Positions 35,919 through 48,049 of a DNA stretch of 64,000 bases are shown piece after piece. A program made the position numbers and the translations under genes. Source of the stretch: Lottia gigantea (Eukaryota > Mollusca > Gastropoda > Lottiidae); assembly GCF_000327385.1 (NCBI RefSeq), contig NW_008709027.1, positions 1,080,907-1,144,906 of the forward strand. Reading direction: 5' to 3'. Every line of letters starts with the position of its first letter. Positions within the stretch are counted from its first letter, which is position 1. The notes under the pieces are model-generated. The model saw only the letters and a program-made list of their open reading frames with translations. It searched no databases and was not told the origin of the DNA.

Positions 35919-38670
35919 AATATTACTTGGTAACATTTGGAATATTTCAACAGTAAAATACGAGATAAAATTAAGGAAGCCGTCAGATGAAAAGTAGATT
36001 TTAACAAAGTTTAATCCTTGTATTAATGACAGTAACTTTATGGACAGTTTTGTTGAAGCAGTACAAGCATTATTCAAAAAATAACCTTTAAAACAGTTTT
36101 AAATGTTTTAAGGGAAATTATGATTTTTTAGTAGGTTGGGAAAGTTAGGTGCTAAAATTGATGAGAACCGTACAACAAAATCAAAAGTTTAACCTATTAC
36201 GGTCATCATAATTGTAAAAAATGAGGGCAAAAAATACATTCATTCGAGCGTAGAGTGAACTAAAAGTCGATAAAGTTAACATTTGGTCATACTTCAGTTT
36301 AAGTTTGATACAGTTGTCGATTATTTTAATTTGATCTAGATCCTACGTTTTTATTACATAGACAAAATCATATACATATAAACATATATGACAGAAAAAT
36401 TAATTCATATTTCAGGGAGTTGTTTTACCTTCAGAATTTTTTCAAATGTTCAAATTCATATTTACTATGTATTTCGCGATGCTATTTAAAAAGAAAGCTG
36501 TGTTTTTTAAACATCTTTCTTCGAACTGAAATATCCTGACTACTGATTTGCTGTTTTTCATATAATAAATTATTTCAGACAGAATGGATACACGAGATGT
36601 ATAAAATTAATTAAATTGTTTATACCATCAGAACAAAACTATGAATGAAGGTAGTTCGTAAATACGTTCAAACGCTTTAGACTTGAAGTACAGTCTATGT
36701 TTAAACACAGTTGTGGTCATTTGTTTCATTCCTTCAGATAATATTGATAAAGAACTATTAATATATACAGTGAAGGCGGCGATCCTGAGAGAAATAATTT
36801 TAAAGTTGAGAATGATATATCGGGTGAATGTAAGACCTAAACTCCATATACCATTAACTAGAAAAGCAATGAGCAAGAAGCAAATTTGAATAATTGAAGA
36901 TTTATTGCTTCGTACACATTAAAGCACGTCTACAGGTTCATAAAGATACAATAAACATACTAATATAATCAATAATATAAGGATATTAATATACATTCGT
37001 AATTAAAATTATGTTCTCTTAAATACAAAATAAATTCATAATATTTCTTGTTTAATGATAACGTTTCATAGCTAAATTTGCATTGAATGCACCAATAATT
37101 GTATATTGTAACTAAGCCTGTAGCTGAAAAAAACATATTTAGCCCCACCTCAACCCATAGAAAATGTGATCGATAACGTAATTATTATAGTCTACAGGCG
37201 CAGTCATTGTGATGATGGCTGCCGGCGAGTCTAGTATAGTACATGGGTCGGTTTGTACAGTTAACAACTAGTTAGTTGATTGTTGGTAGAAGGATCTAGA
37301 TCAATTTAATCGATTGGTGCTGTTGGTCGAATTATGTGGCGGCGAATCCCCTGTTTTTAATATTAGTCTCTAATGGTAAAATTTGGTTTGGTTTAGTTTG
37401 AATGAGAAAATTCGACCTGTGGCGATGTGGTAGTGGCGACATTTAATGGCATTGAAGTGGTCTGGTAGGACGTTGTTGGTGCGTAGTCTGGTTGCCGGTT
37501 TGCAGATGGCTTCAGATTGATGAAGTGGTTTGTTTCAATTTATTTTCTCCGGGGTTAGATTTCCCCCAGACTCAGAATTTCCTTGGCACAACGAACTAAA
37601 TGCACTTGATCATTCCCCTTGGATGTGGATGTGATAGGATCCAAAATGGTTCAATCTGGAGGTTTTTGTTGATTTAGTAGTTGAGGCCATATTTCAGCTA
37701 GGACTTCTGATTTTTAGAAATATATTGAAGACTTCTTAGATTACGTCATGTGGCGTGCAAAACAGGGATAGACAAGCTGCTGCGTCCTTGAAGACAAGAA
37801 GTTCCGCTGAATTGGAGTCATCCTGTTTCTCCATTACTTGAACTGTAACCTTAGTAGTCGGTAAATTGACTGGTCATGCAAAACGGCTGACATGAGAAAA
37901 ACCATGTGCCTTTAGGTAGGACAGTATTTGCCAGTCGGAGCCGAATAAAAGTCAACGAGCGAGCTCTGTAAGCCCAGATAAATGTCTCTCTTGTTTTTGA
38001 TTTTTCCCCTACAGAATACTATCCCAATGTAATCGTGTAAAAAATAAACCAGAATTTCAACAATTATTCCGTGTCTCGGTTTGAAAAATCAAACCATTTA
38101 TCCCAAGAATAAAGTTAGTCTCATTGGTATGCAACAAGAATTTCTATCAATCTCATTAATTTCGTTTCAATCATGGCGAAATTATAGTGAGTGAAATTTT
38201 CAAATTAGGATTAGAGCTTATAATATTCTTTTTAAGTTTCAAAGAAGATGATATACAGGTGTCGGGAGGGAACTAGAGATATCTTAAATTTCAAACCGGG
38301 GCTGCTGGCTTAACCTGTCAGACTGTCAATCGATTCTTTTACAAAGTGGATTTCCTCACGACCTTGGAAATGTTGAATTTGTCAGTGGAGATGACAAAAG
38401 ATAGGTACAGAACTTATTCAAAGACTAGTTGAAAACTGTGAAAATTTTCGTTATCGGTTTCATTGGATATAATAAAGTCTATTAACTTAAATTTATTGTT
38501 CAGCTGGTGAGTGTAAATTCAAAAACACTAATAGCTTAAATACAATGTTTTAAACTGTCAAAGGGTACTTAAAACCACTGATTTAGGCGCGAAACAATTA
38601 TCATGTTTTACAAATTATAACTTGAACATCTATCATCGATAGAAAAATAATACTATTAGTAAGTAATAAA
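35621..38670. other. Intergenic, upstream of the Ly6-type gene
   Basis: This includes the likely promoter of the Ly6-type gene just above 35,620 and an AT dinucleotide run at about 35,885-35,915. A GC-richer block at 37,200-37,960 has no open frame of note. No gene is supported. Confidence 0.4.
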
Positions 38671-38675
38671 AGTAT

Positions 38676-38692
38676 TTTATTGTAAATTTATT
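38676..38692 (-). terminator. Polyadenylation signals of the receptor gene
   Basis: Two minus-strand AATAAA hexamers (plus TTTATT at 38,676-38,681 and 38,687-38,692) lie about 90-105 bases after the receptor's stop codon, the expected place for a short 3' UTR. Confidence 0.55.
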
Positions 38693-38780
38693 GATAGTAG
38701 TTAAACGTAAACACAACATCATGGGTAACAACATAATAAAATATTCAATCTGGTTAATTCTATCAGTTAGTCTCTGTTAC

Positions 38781-41461
38781 TCATGATGAATGACTATCAC
38801 TTGTATGCGAGATTTGCTGTTCTGTACTACCGGCAATGACCGTTGAATTAGTTTTACTTGTCGAATTAGTTTTCCTTATTGGGGTTAATCGAACTAAGTG
38901 GGCCTTCCACAGGCGTAAAACGTTTCGATTAACCGTAAACGCTACAAAGAGGAAAACCCCTTGAGAGCCATTTAAAATAATGGATAGGTATTCTAGAATG
39001 GTGCTGTTAAATGTTTCAGCTAATAAAGCTACAATCCAGAATAATCCCGTAACAACTGATAATTTTAAATAGATATAAACATTATTGCGCTCACCACCAG
39101 TTTGTCGTCCCATTATCTGAACACGCTGTATAGATATTATAGTAAATGTAAAAAATATAATATTACTGATAATGATCAATATAAGAGGAATGACGAATGA
39201 ATATAAAATAAGTTCTTTTGAAGTCAAATAACAAACAACACCACCATACCCTATTTCTGATCCGCCGGACATTTGCAGGTTAGCAATGATAGTAAATATT
39301 ACAATAAGTCCAGGGAAACCATTTGCATATACAGTATATTTCACAATATGTTTCAAATGTCCCTCAGATGGACTTTTGGTTAAATTTTGAAGAACAAACA
39401 CTTTGAACATATGAAAGGAACAGACATGCATCCAAAATATCGAGGTAAGCCAAAGGTAATGAATAATGATTCCAATGGCTTTACATTATGTTGGATTTTT
39501 AATACTTATACCACTAATTAACGTAAACTGGGCTAAAAATAATGATGCAATCAAAATCATGTTAGTTTTACCAGGCAACGTCCGAAGTTCAGGTTTGGAT
39601 AAGAAGGTCATAAAGGATATAGCAAGACAAACAAGTGATGATGTTATACAAGCAACATTTAAATACCAAGATAACAGATCTTCTAGTTTCTCTTCTTCAA
39701 CAATATACAACAAACTGTTATTCAGGAATTCTGTATCTAGTTTTACAATGATATCATTGACACATACAACAAGTTTCTGTTGAAAATTAACATGATATTG
39801 GTTTGACTCTAGAGAGATATTAAGGTGAGGAATATACGCTGTAAGGTAGTCCACTACATATTCAGATGATTCGAAATGAATATAGGGACACATTAATTGT
39901 TCACTGATGAATGTATATTTATCTTCAGTAACCGGTGAAGCTGTTGCAAGTTCTATGCAACAGAGGTCTACATTGCTATCAAGCTGGTAGAATCGTTCAA
40001 AACTGATATTTTTAGGCAGATTATTAACATATGAATAACCAATATCAACACCACCAATATATTCAGTTACCTTCACAAATTTATCAATATCCCTTTGTAG
40101 TTGGAATAGTTCTACCGATTGGCTCACTTGAAACCAACATCTGACATTAAGGAATTTTAAATTTTCATTCGCCCAACCGTTCCAGTATAATTGCCTACTT
40201 GGTGTTGAAACACGTAATGAATAATTCTTAGAATGAAGACCCTGGGATACATACGAGAATGAATTTCCAATAATTTGATCCCATAGCTGATCTGCTATAT
40301 TCAGTGGTCCTTTAAGAATCATTAATCGTATGTTGATGATAAAATACTTCATATTACTATCTATCGTGGAAACTGGACAGGTTTTATTTACTATCTTGGC
40401 ATCTTCAAAACATAAAATTCTTCTACATTTTAACTGAAAGACAATCGTATGATATAAAAATTACCTATACGACATGTCCATAACATTGAGGTCATATATA
40501 CTGTGTCACACTTAAATCGAGGGAATACGTAGTATTAACATTTTTGATTTCATGGTTGTGTATGAAAGAGAGAAAATAGGCACAGTTTAATCAGTGAAAC
40601 ATTAGTTATAATTTCCGGCGATTTCTGTTCAAACGAATTGTGACAAACCTTAAAGGAAAAACAAAGTTTACTTACTGCTATAGTATCCATCCACTCTTCA
40701 TCTTGAATACATTTCAATATTTTGTTATCTGGAGAAAATGTTTCTGAGAATCTCGTTAGAGCTCTTAATGGGTTATACCCTTCACTCTTTACTGAAGATA
40801 CAGCACCACCATTACACATATAACAATATATATTCTGATAGACATTACCCACATCATCATATACAGGGTAGTAATACGAATCACATGAATCTTGATCCGT
40901 TTGTGACCCTTCAGAACAATTAGAAATGGGTACAATAGATCTTAAATAATCACAGACTCTCAAGGATATGTTATCAGGAGGGTAGATAATTGTTGCCATT
41001 TGATCTGAACGTAAAGTCCAAGGTATGAGATACCGTTCATTGTTTTTGATGGCACATTCAATATTACTGTATGTTCTTCCTGTAATGTTTGATGTGACAG
41101 GTTCAATTCTTTTATTACATTTTTTTCTATTTGTACCTTGTTGGTAACTAGTTGTCATGTAGTAGCCATACTCAATATGTAACTCATAAAATCTATATAC
41201 ATTTTCATTTTGAGCAACACAGGAAAATTCAGGATTTGGTTCAGATGTGTGAAGATGAAATTTCTGTGCAACATCTATACAACAATCTCCATATATCATA
41301 CAACCTTTATCACAATAACACTTCACACAATGTGGAATAGTCATGAGGCCTTTTTCTGGATTGTGTATACATTCTCTACACATGTTCATTCCACCGGTGG
41401 AGTGGAGGACGTCTAATACAGAACTTACAACTGGGCATATAAATATATTGAAGTGTATTAT
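38781..41461 (-). CDS. Secretin/Methuselah-like seven-helix receptor with somatomedin-B-like domain; one in-frame stop
   Basis: Two exons, 41,461-40,676 and 40,433-38,781, join in phase 0 (A|GTAAGT; TCTTTCAG|T). A signal-peptide exon farther upstream is missing. Exon 1 encodes a cysteine-rich ectodomain with CYCDKGCMIYGDCCID, a somatomedin-B-like knot, then Cys/Tyr-rich segments including NIYCYMCNGG. Exon 2 carries TM1, the class-B TM2 signature ELRTLPGKTNMILIASLFLA, TM3 (IIIHYLWLTSIFWMHVCSFH), TM4, GYGGVVCYL before TM5, and TM6-7, with a short Ser/Thr-rich tail ending at TGA (38,781). No GPS autoproteolysis motif precedes TM1. A single TAA at 39,486-39,488 sits in frame between TM2 and TM3, with full conservation on both sides. 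It is a recent null, a polymorphism or a sequence error. As read, the product would stop after TM2. Confidence 0.82.
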
Positions 41462-41582
41462 CTGAAATATCAAAATACTTAGTGTTATGTTTTATAATGA
41501 GGGTGATTAAAATAAATGCCCTTTTGCCCGAATTATTCGATTAGTTTGGTTGTAGACAACATAAAAAATAATGGTTATTTTT

Positions 41583-43290
41583 ATACGCCCACTTGAATAT
41601 ATGGTCGTATATTGTCGTCGCCCCTGTCCGTCGGTCCGTCCGTCAACATTTCTTGTGAGCACTATAGAGACTACAGTTTTTATCTGATTATGATAAAACT
41701 TGGTGTGATGCTTTAGATTGATAAGATCTCGGACAAGTTCGAATTTGACATATTTTCGATGAACGGTTTTTGAGATATTGCCCTTGACTTAGAACGCCGA
41801 TTCTGATGAAACTTGGTGTGATCTTTGGAATTAATAAGATCTCGGACAAGTTCTAACTTTACGCATTTTCGATGAACGGTTTTTGAGTTATTGCCCTTGA
41901 CTTTGTTAAAACGCGTTGAAATTTGTTAAAAATAGTTCGTGAGCAGGATGGAAGCTACAGTTTTAAACCGATTCTGATGAAACTTGGTGTGATCATTGGA
42001 ATTGATAAGATCTCGGACAAGTTCTAACTTGACGCATGTCTGATGAACGGTTTTTGAGTTATTGCCCTTGACTTTGTTAAAACGTGTTGAAATTTGTTAA
42101 AAATAGTTTGTGAGCAGGATTGACGCTACAGTTTTCAACCGATTCTGATGAAACTTGGTGTAATCATTGGAATTGATAAGATCTCGGACAAGTTCTAATT
42201 TGACGCATTTTCAATGAACGGTTTTGGAGTTATTGCCCTTGACTTTGTAAAAACGCGTCAAAATTGTTAAAAATAGTTCGTGAGCAGGATTGAAGCTACA
42301 GTTTTCAACCGATTCTGATGAAACTTGGTGTGATCATTGGAATTGATAAGATCTCGGACAAGTTCTAACTTGACGCATGTCTGATGAACGGTTTTTGAGT
42401 TATTGCCCTTGACTTTGTTAAAACGTGTTGAAATTTGTTAAAAATAGTTTGTGAGCAGGATTGACGCTACAGTTTTCAACAGATTCTGATGAAACTTGGT
42501 GTGATCATTGGAATTGATAAGATCTCGGACAAGTTCTAATTTGACGCATTTTCAATGAACGGTTTTTGTGTTATTGCCCTTGACTTTGTAAAAACGCGTC
42601 AAAATTTGTTAAAAATAGTTCGTGAGCAGGATTGAAGCTTCAGTTTTCAACTGATTCTGATGAAACTTGGTGTGATCATTGGATTTGATAAGATCTCGGA
42701 CAAGTTCTAACTTGACGCATTTTCGATGAACGGTTTTTGAGTTATTGCCCTTGACTTTGTTAAAATGCGTCGAAATTTGTTAAAAATAGTTTGTGAGCAG
42801 GATTGACGCTACAGTTTTCAACCAATTCTGATGAAACTTGTTGTGATCATTGGAATTGATAAGATCTCGGACAAGTTCTAACTTGATACATTTTTGATGA
42901 ACGGTGTTCGAGTTATTGCCCTTGACTTTGTAAAAACGCGTCAAAATTTGTTCGTGAGCACAACAGAAGCTACAGTTTTCAACCGATTCTGATGAAACTT
43001 GGTGTGATCATTGAAATTGATAAGATCTCGGACAAGTTCTAACTTGACGCATGTCTGATGAAATGTTTTTGAGTTAATGCCATTAACTTACGAAAAACGC
43101 GTCAAAATTTGTTTTTTGCCCTTGATTAGAGCTGTATGATTTAATTGTTTGTTGTATTTGGGTTTTTGATATTGATTTTAAAAAATTTAGTGGAAATATT
43201 CAGCATACATAATTTCTTTAATATGAGAAAATTCATACTTAAGTCACTAAAGTCACTTTTATCATTTCTGACAGCTGCCAGTGGGCGTAT
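41583..43290. repeat. ATACGCCCAC-ended element, copy F, with a tandem array of about 171 bp units
   Basis: The ends are ATACGCCCAC (41,583-41,592) and GTGGGCGTAT (43,281-43,290). Between them run about nine units of roughly 171 bases (two at the left edge are shorter). Each contains TGAAACTTGGTGTGATCATT, GATAAGATCTCGGACAAGTT, GATGAACGGTTTTTGAGTTA and TTGCCCTTGACTTTG. Units are highly similar to one another, more so than in the other copies, which suggests recent expansion or homogenisation. It lies just upstream of the last receptor exon found and could sit in that gene's intron. Confidence 0.85.
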
Positions 43291-43669
43291 GTTACCTTGC
43301 AACGCAAGCTATCTTTATATTTTTATGTTGGGGTAATGCAAAATGCCACAATGTCAATGCAGCATAACGATACTAGATTAATGATAGCCAAAATATATCG
43401 ACCCTTAGCCTATATATGCAGTAAAACCTATACGCAGTTCTACATAAATTTGAACATGGTGCCGGTACAGATTCAAACCTTCGTCTCTCATCTTTTTTTT
43501 TCTCAGCCTATGATATCTATACCTCTTAGGATGACCAAAAAAATTGAAATTTTTAAACCTGGTTGTAATGAGTCCAGTTTGAAACTTGAAATTCTATGTC
43601 CAATTTAAGAAGTAGTATTCCTTTAACTATATTGTATTCCTTTGTATACGTCAACATGAAAAAGGGGCT

Positions 43670-44110
43670 TTATTGGCGTCCGTCCGTCCAAAATTGAAAA
43701 ATGTTTAGTAGCCTATGAGTTATTGCCCCTGTTCTTGGAAACGCGTTCAATTTTTAGCTTGTAAACACTCCAGACGGCACAAATATGTCGGATTTTGACG
43801 AAACTTGTTGAAATTGTTTATTATCAACCATTGATGATGCTCTCTAATGAAAGTCAGAAAATCAAAAAATATTTTAAATGACCTCTCTCTTGAAAACTCG
43901 TTCAATATTTACAATATTTAGCTTATTCTTACTGAATTTTGACACAACCTGGTAATATTCATCAGTATGACCTCAAAACGTTCGAAAGAAGTGTATGACT
44001 GAAGGTCGAATATTTCATATACTCATGTTTTTTACTTTTAGTACTGCCAAATATTTTTATTCGACCTGCCAGTGGCCCGGTGGTCGTACATGACAAGCTA
44101 TCTTTGCATT
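43670..44110. repeat. ATACGCCCAC-family piece G, decayed
   Basis: The internal phrases GAGTTATTGCCCCTGTTCTTGG, CGCGTTCAATTTTTAGCTTG and TAAACACTCCAGACGG match the 20-21 kb unit. The right edge CTGCCAGTGGCCCGGTGGTCGTACATG is a mutated form of the CTGCCAGTGGGCGTATGTTAC end. Confidence 0.5.
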
Positions 44111-45760
44111 TACAATTGTCAACATTTCATTATATTGCTGCAACATCTCGGATAAAAGGAAGAGGGACGAAGTCCGTCTATATTATTTACTTACCTTTTG
44201 AAGTAAATCCATATCGAATGATGTGGCAGTCGACTGAAATATATCCTATATATAGGTGTAAACTATTAATGTCATTATTTTTCAATCATTTCGACTAATT
44301 GTGTTTCACTTAATGTGTAGGTATAGGATATAAAAAAAGTAGATTCATTAACTGAAAATAAATCATTATTGATTTTATTGAATCATCTTCATAAGCTACA
44401 TTTGATTAAATCAACTACAGGTATATCAGAAAAAGTAATAAGATTGCTGTAAAGTCTTTCCTCTCGGCACCCCTTTCGGAGAGTACTTCGGAGAGAATAC
44501 TTATAGGCCGATGACTCTACTTGTGTTCAAGTCCAAAGGCTTTAATTAATTCGATTTCCTTTAAAATACTAAAATAATGTTAAGTTAATGTCGCGGTTGT
44601 TGCTAGCGAGGCATACTATGATCATCCTTTTGGAACACCTGATGCTACTTTTCGACTGGGTTGGTCAAATCGACATCCCTTTCGGAGAATCCACATACCT
44701 GATACTGTTTAATAAGTCTTTTTTTATATTGCTGAATATGTTCCTTGAAAATCATTAGGTCAGAAAGAATGAAATTCAAATTTAGCGCCGTATTCGCCTT
44801 AATTTTTCAATTAAAATTTTCATTTCATATTGCTGCAATTGAATTCGAAGGTATTTTAAAATGAATATTTCCTGATTATCACTATTTCATCACCTACTTT
44901 GCTTTGTTGAGAATTTCATATATCTGTAAAATGATATCTAATATGCAATGGTACCAAATAGTTTTAACTGAAACCATACCATACCAAAGTGACTTTTGTT
45001 ATCTTGGAAGAGGAGAAATATGGCTAACATAATCTTAAAATGACAGATAGAATTTCTAACAATCTCGGATTGATAGCCACTTTGTTTATAAGAGCAGCAT
45101 CATTTCTCATTTTCTCTGGAGTATAGTTTCAATAGTAATAATCTTATTAGGGCACCTTCACTGCTACATTAGGCTATACTTGTTTCAGAAATGTAGTTAC
45201 ATCGCCAGAAGAGCTGTTGACTACATTAGTCTCGAAATGACAGCTTCTGCAAATATTTCAAAGGGATAACTACATAGTTTATTATCTCAAAATTTGAATC
45301 ATCACGGAGGGATTTAGGCATACAGCTTAGCTCTACGTTTACACAATGTTCCCGCCGGACACGGCAGTTATGTTTACCCGAAACGTTTTGCGCCCTGGTT
45401 TTTTACTATCCGTGTCAGACAGTAGCAGAACTCAATATCATAATGCTTCGGCCTGCAAACAAAGCGGGACGCACCGTAACGGCTTTCGTTCACCCTAGCT
45501 TGACGTGAGAACCGTGACTAAAAAGAACACAACGTGGAAAGGAACTTCAGATGCCTGGGAATACATACGATTCCCGTCCAACTCTTCCATTTTTGTAACG
45601 GTCTATTACGCACAATTGTCACAAGTTTCTATTATGTTTCTCATCACCACCGAGGCAAATTAAAATTCTGGGCTGACATCCACGCCAATTACAGTCAGCG
45701 TTTACTCACGTTCATCCGCAGTTGCATTGAGACAAAAATGGCCAAAATTCAGTAGTATAT
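44111..45760. other. Intergenic or intronic, nothing recognised
   Basis: No exon with splice support was seen. The upstream exon of the receptor may lie here but was not found. The stretch from 45,340 to 45,730 is GC-richer with CpGs, without a convincing gene. Confidence 0.35.
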
Positions 45761-45831
45761 GTCTTTTCGGATATGACGCATTTCACTTCTGCGCATGCGC
45801 AGCTTTTTCAATGCGTCATATCCGAAAAGAC
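45761..45831. repeat. Perfect 22-bp inverted repeat with a GCGCATGCGC core
   Basis: The arms 45,761-45,782 (starting GTCTTTTCGGATATGACG) and 45,810-45,831 are perfect reverse complements. The 27-base loop contains a second perfect palindrome, GCGCATGCGC (45,791-45,800). The symmetry suggests a small MITE or a protein-binding palindrome. No flanking duplication was recognised. Confidence 0.75.
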
Positions 45832-45833
45832 AC

Positions 45834-45925
45834 AACTGTTAAAATGTATTATAACAGACTCCTCAAACTGTTAAAAAATGTATTATAACAGATTCCTCCA
45901 AACTGTATTTTAACAGACTCCATAT
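45834..45925. repeat. Tandem repeat of about 35 bp, three diverged copies
   Basis: CTGTTAAAATGTATTATAACAGACTCCTCAAA-like units occur three times, each itself containing the inverted pair TGTTA...TAACA. The third copy is shortened. It starts right after the palindrome at 45,761-45,831 and lies about 0.8 kb from the first recognisable Polinton gene. Confidence 0.65.
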
Positions 45926-46700
45926 AAATTACCCAACCACACACAAGATTCACTAAAATAATACAGTATAAAATAACCGCATTAAAAAAAAAGATGTCTT
46001 TAATTTTAAAACACGAACAAAAAAAATTTGAAGGAGACGGTTTCTTCTCTGCGCTATCACCTCTCATCCCCTAAGTGGCCAACTTTGTCCCAAACAATAA
46101 ATTTCCTCAGGAGTAGATGCAGTGAAAAGATCTAACGAGTTGAAATAATTACAACATATAAGAAAAATGCGAAATAAAAATTATTGGATAAAAACCTCAA
46201 CTGATTAATGGGAGGTAACACTGTTTTTTGTTTATACACAGTCTAGAGTATTATTGATTTAATAAATACCTTTAATGCCTAGTAACAATCACTCCTCTAT
46301 TGTTGACTGGATATATGTCACGCTATAATTAACATATCACGCGGGCAACGTCAGCACAGACAGTCTAGACTCTCAACTGTTAGCAGTGTCTCAATTTTTG
46401 TTGAAGATTAGGAATTTAACCATACAAAAATCAAGGTATGTTCTTTTTTGTTTGATTTAATCATAAGACGACAGGGTGGAATTAAGATTAACTTGCTGTT
46501 TTTTTTTTCAAAAATATCAATTTTTGTTTTATTCCAGTTTAATAGATGCCAACATTTCATATCACGAAGAATATTTAAACCATCGGTAAGGGGATAGAAA
46601 AAGGCCAAGAATTTTTACCAAACTCTTATTAGGATCGCTCGTGACATTTCATAAAGTGATTTATTTCTATCGCTTGAATAGTTTTCTCCTTGTATTAAAT
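45926..46700. other. Flank or left non-coding part of the Polinton
   Basis: No gene is recognised. A Polinton end (long terminal inverted repeat, 6-bp duplication) would be expected in this interval, but no sequence here was found inverted at the right side. Confidence 0.4.
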
Positions 46701-46759
46701 CTTTCGTATTAAAAATATATGGTGTTTATTTCATTATTGAACAAATATGTCTTTAATAA

Positions 46760-47798
46760 ATGTCCACCCTCCTAAATTATACAGGTCCAGGCACTAGGTT
46801 AGATCTACGATTGGACGAAAATGATAATCCCAAACCAGGGGAAGAACCCGTTAATAGAGTTGACGCAGCAACGCCCAAACACGACATACTGTACAGAAAC
46901 AAAGACATAACATTCAGACACCAAGCAGACAAACAAATGATAGACGAACTCGAAAGTATTCCCTATCCCACTTTCAAAGAGAAATTACAGAGGGCTCTTA
47001 TCATAAAACTCTTGAAGGCAAAATTGAAATTGGGTATGGGCATAGCAGACGAGATTCACAAAGAATTTCGAAAAAACAAACATTACTTCAAAGTCAAAGT
47101 TTTTGATAAAGATGAAATTTGGTCAGCCGATTTAATCAACATGCCAGTCGAGAGAGGGTACAAGTATTGTTTGACGGTGATCAACATATACACGAGATAC
47201 GCTTGGGTCTTTCCCTTGAAAAACAAATCGGGTCTGACTGTCAAACAAGCATTCGAAACCATAATGAAACAATCCGACAGACGACCCCTAAAGTTGTGAA
47301 AGAAATGTGAAATCTCTGGGGTTTGAAATTTACAGCACGCATAACGAAGGTAAGACCGTAGTGATAGAAAGATTCAACAGGACTCTTAAAAGCAAATTAT
47401 TCGAGAAATTCACGTAATTGAAATCTCAAAAATAGCTTAAAATATTACCAGTTGTTGTCGACGAATACAATAACAAAATACATTCGTCTATAGGTGTGAC
47501 GCCAACGCAAGCCTCTAATAACCCGAATAACATAAAGTCCGTCAACACTCGAAACAACTTTGAAAACGAGATTAGCAATTTGAATATTAAACCCAAATTC
47601 AAAGTTGGAGATCGAGTTCGTATTTTTAAATATAAATCATTGTTTCAGAAAGGTTACGTCGGGTATTGGACTAACGAGATATGCATCGTTGATAAAGTAA
47701 ATAGCACATCACCTCCCACGTATGAATTGATCGATCAAGACAAAGAACAAATCATAGGAAGGTTTTATCAAAATGAACTTCAAAAAACTGACTTTTAA
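46760..47798 (+). pseudogene. Polinton: PLA2-like domain and integrase region (fossil)
   Basis: The first part shows YTGPGTRLDLR and a following AATPKHDILY, the calcium-loop and His-Asp pattern of the phospholipase A2-like domain known from parvovirus VP1 and some Polinton proteins. In the same frame follows the retroviral-type integrase lead-in ADEIHKEFRKNKHYF and IWSADLINMP with the first catalytic Asp. The last part has the chromatin/DNA-binding C-terminal signature KFKVGDRVRIFKYKSLFQKG. Integrases of this class insert the element into host DNA. The region is broken and counted among the element's dozen or fewer breaks. Confidence 0.82.
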
Positions 47799-47800
47799 AA

Positions 47801-48049
47801 ATGAATCTCGAAAATGAAGATTTAGATGAAAGGTTAAGAAATTTAGATGTCGACAAGCACTTTCCTAAATTAAGATTTTTTAAATTTAAATGTAAATTTA
47901 TCTTCAAAATATTATTGAATGTGTTTTATCAGAATGTTATACAAGTTTTTTCAAAAAAAAAACTACGTATATATTTCGTCAGTTGGGTCTTCAGCAATAC
48001 TTACCGCCTACTTCGAAAAACACCTCAAAAAAATCAACTTAAAAAATGA
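47801..48049 (+). CDS. Polinton: small basic/hydrophobic protein, unknown
   Basis: An 82-residue frame lies between integrase and protease, beginning after TTTTAAAAATG. It has an acidic start, then a Lys/Phe-rich, partly hydrophobic middle. No family is recognised. Tight packing with its neighbours and the shared start context favour a real element gene. Confidence 0.4.
   Translation: MNLENEDLDERLRNLDVDKHFPKLRFFKFKCKFIFKILLNVFYQNVIQVFSKKKLRIYFVSWVFSNTYRLLRKTPQKNQLKK

Noticed and set aside
37200-37960. GC-richer block as a possible gene
   Set aside because: No frame longer than chance on either strand and no recognisable motif.
41583-43290. CRISPR-like array
   Set aside because: Units are contiguous long repeats of about 171 bp without unique spacers, in a eukaryotic setting.
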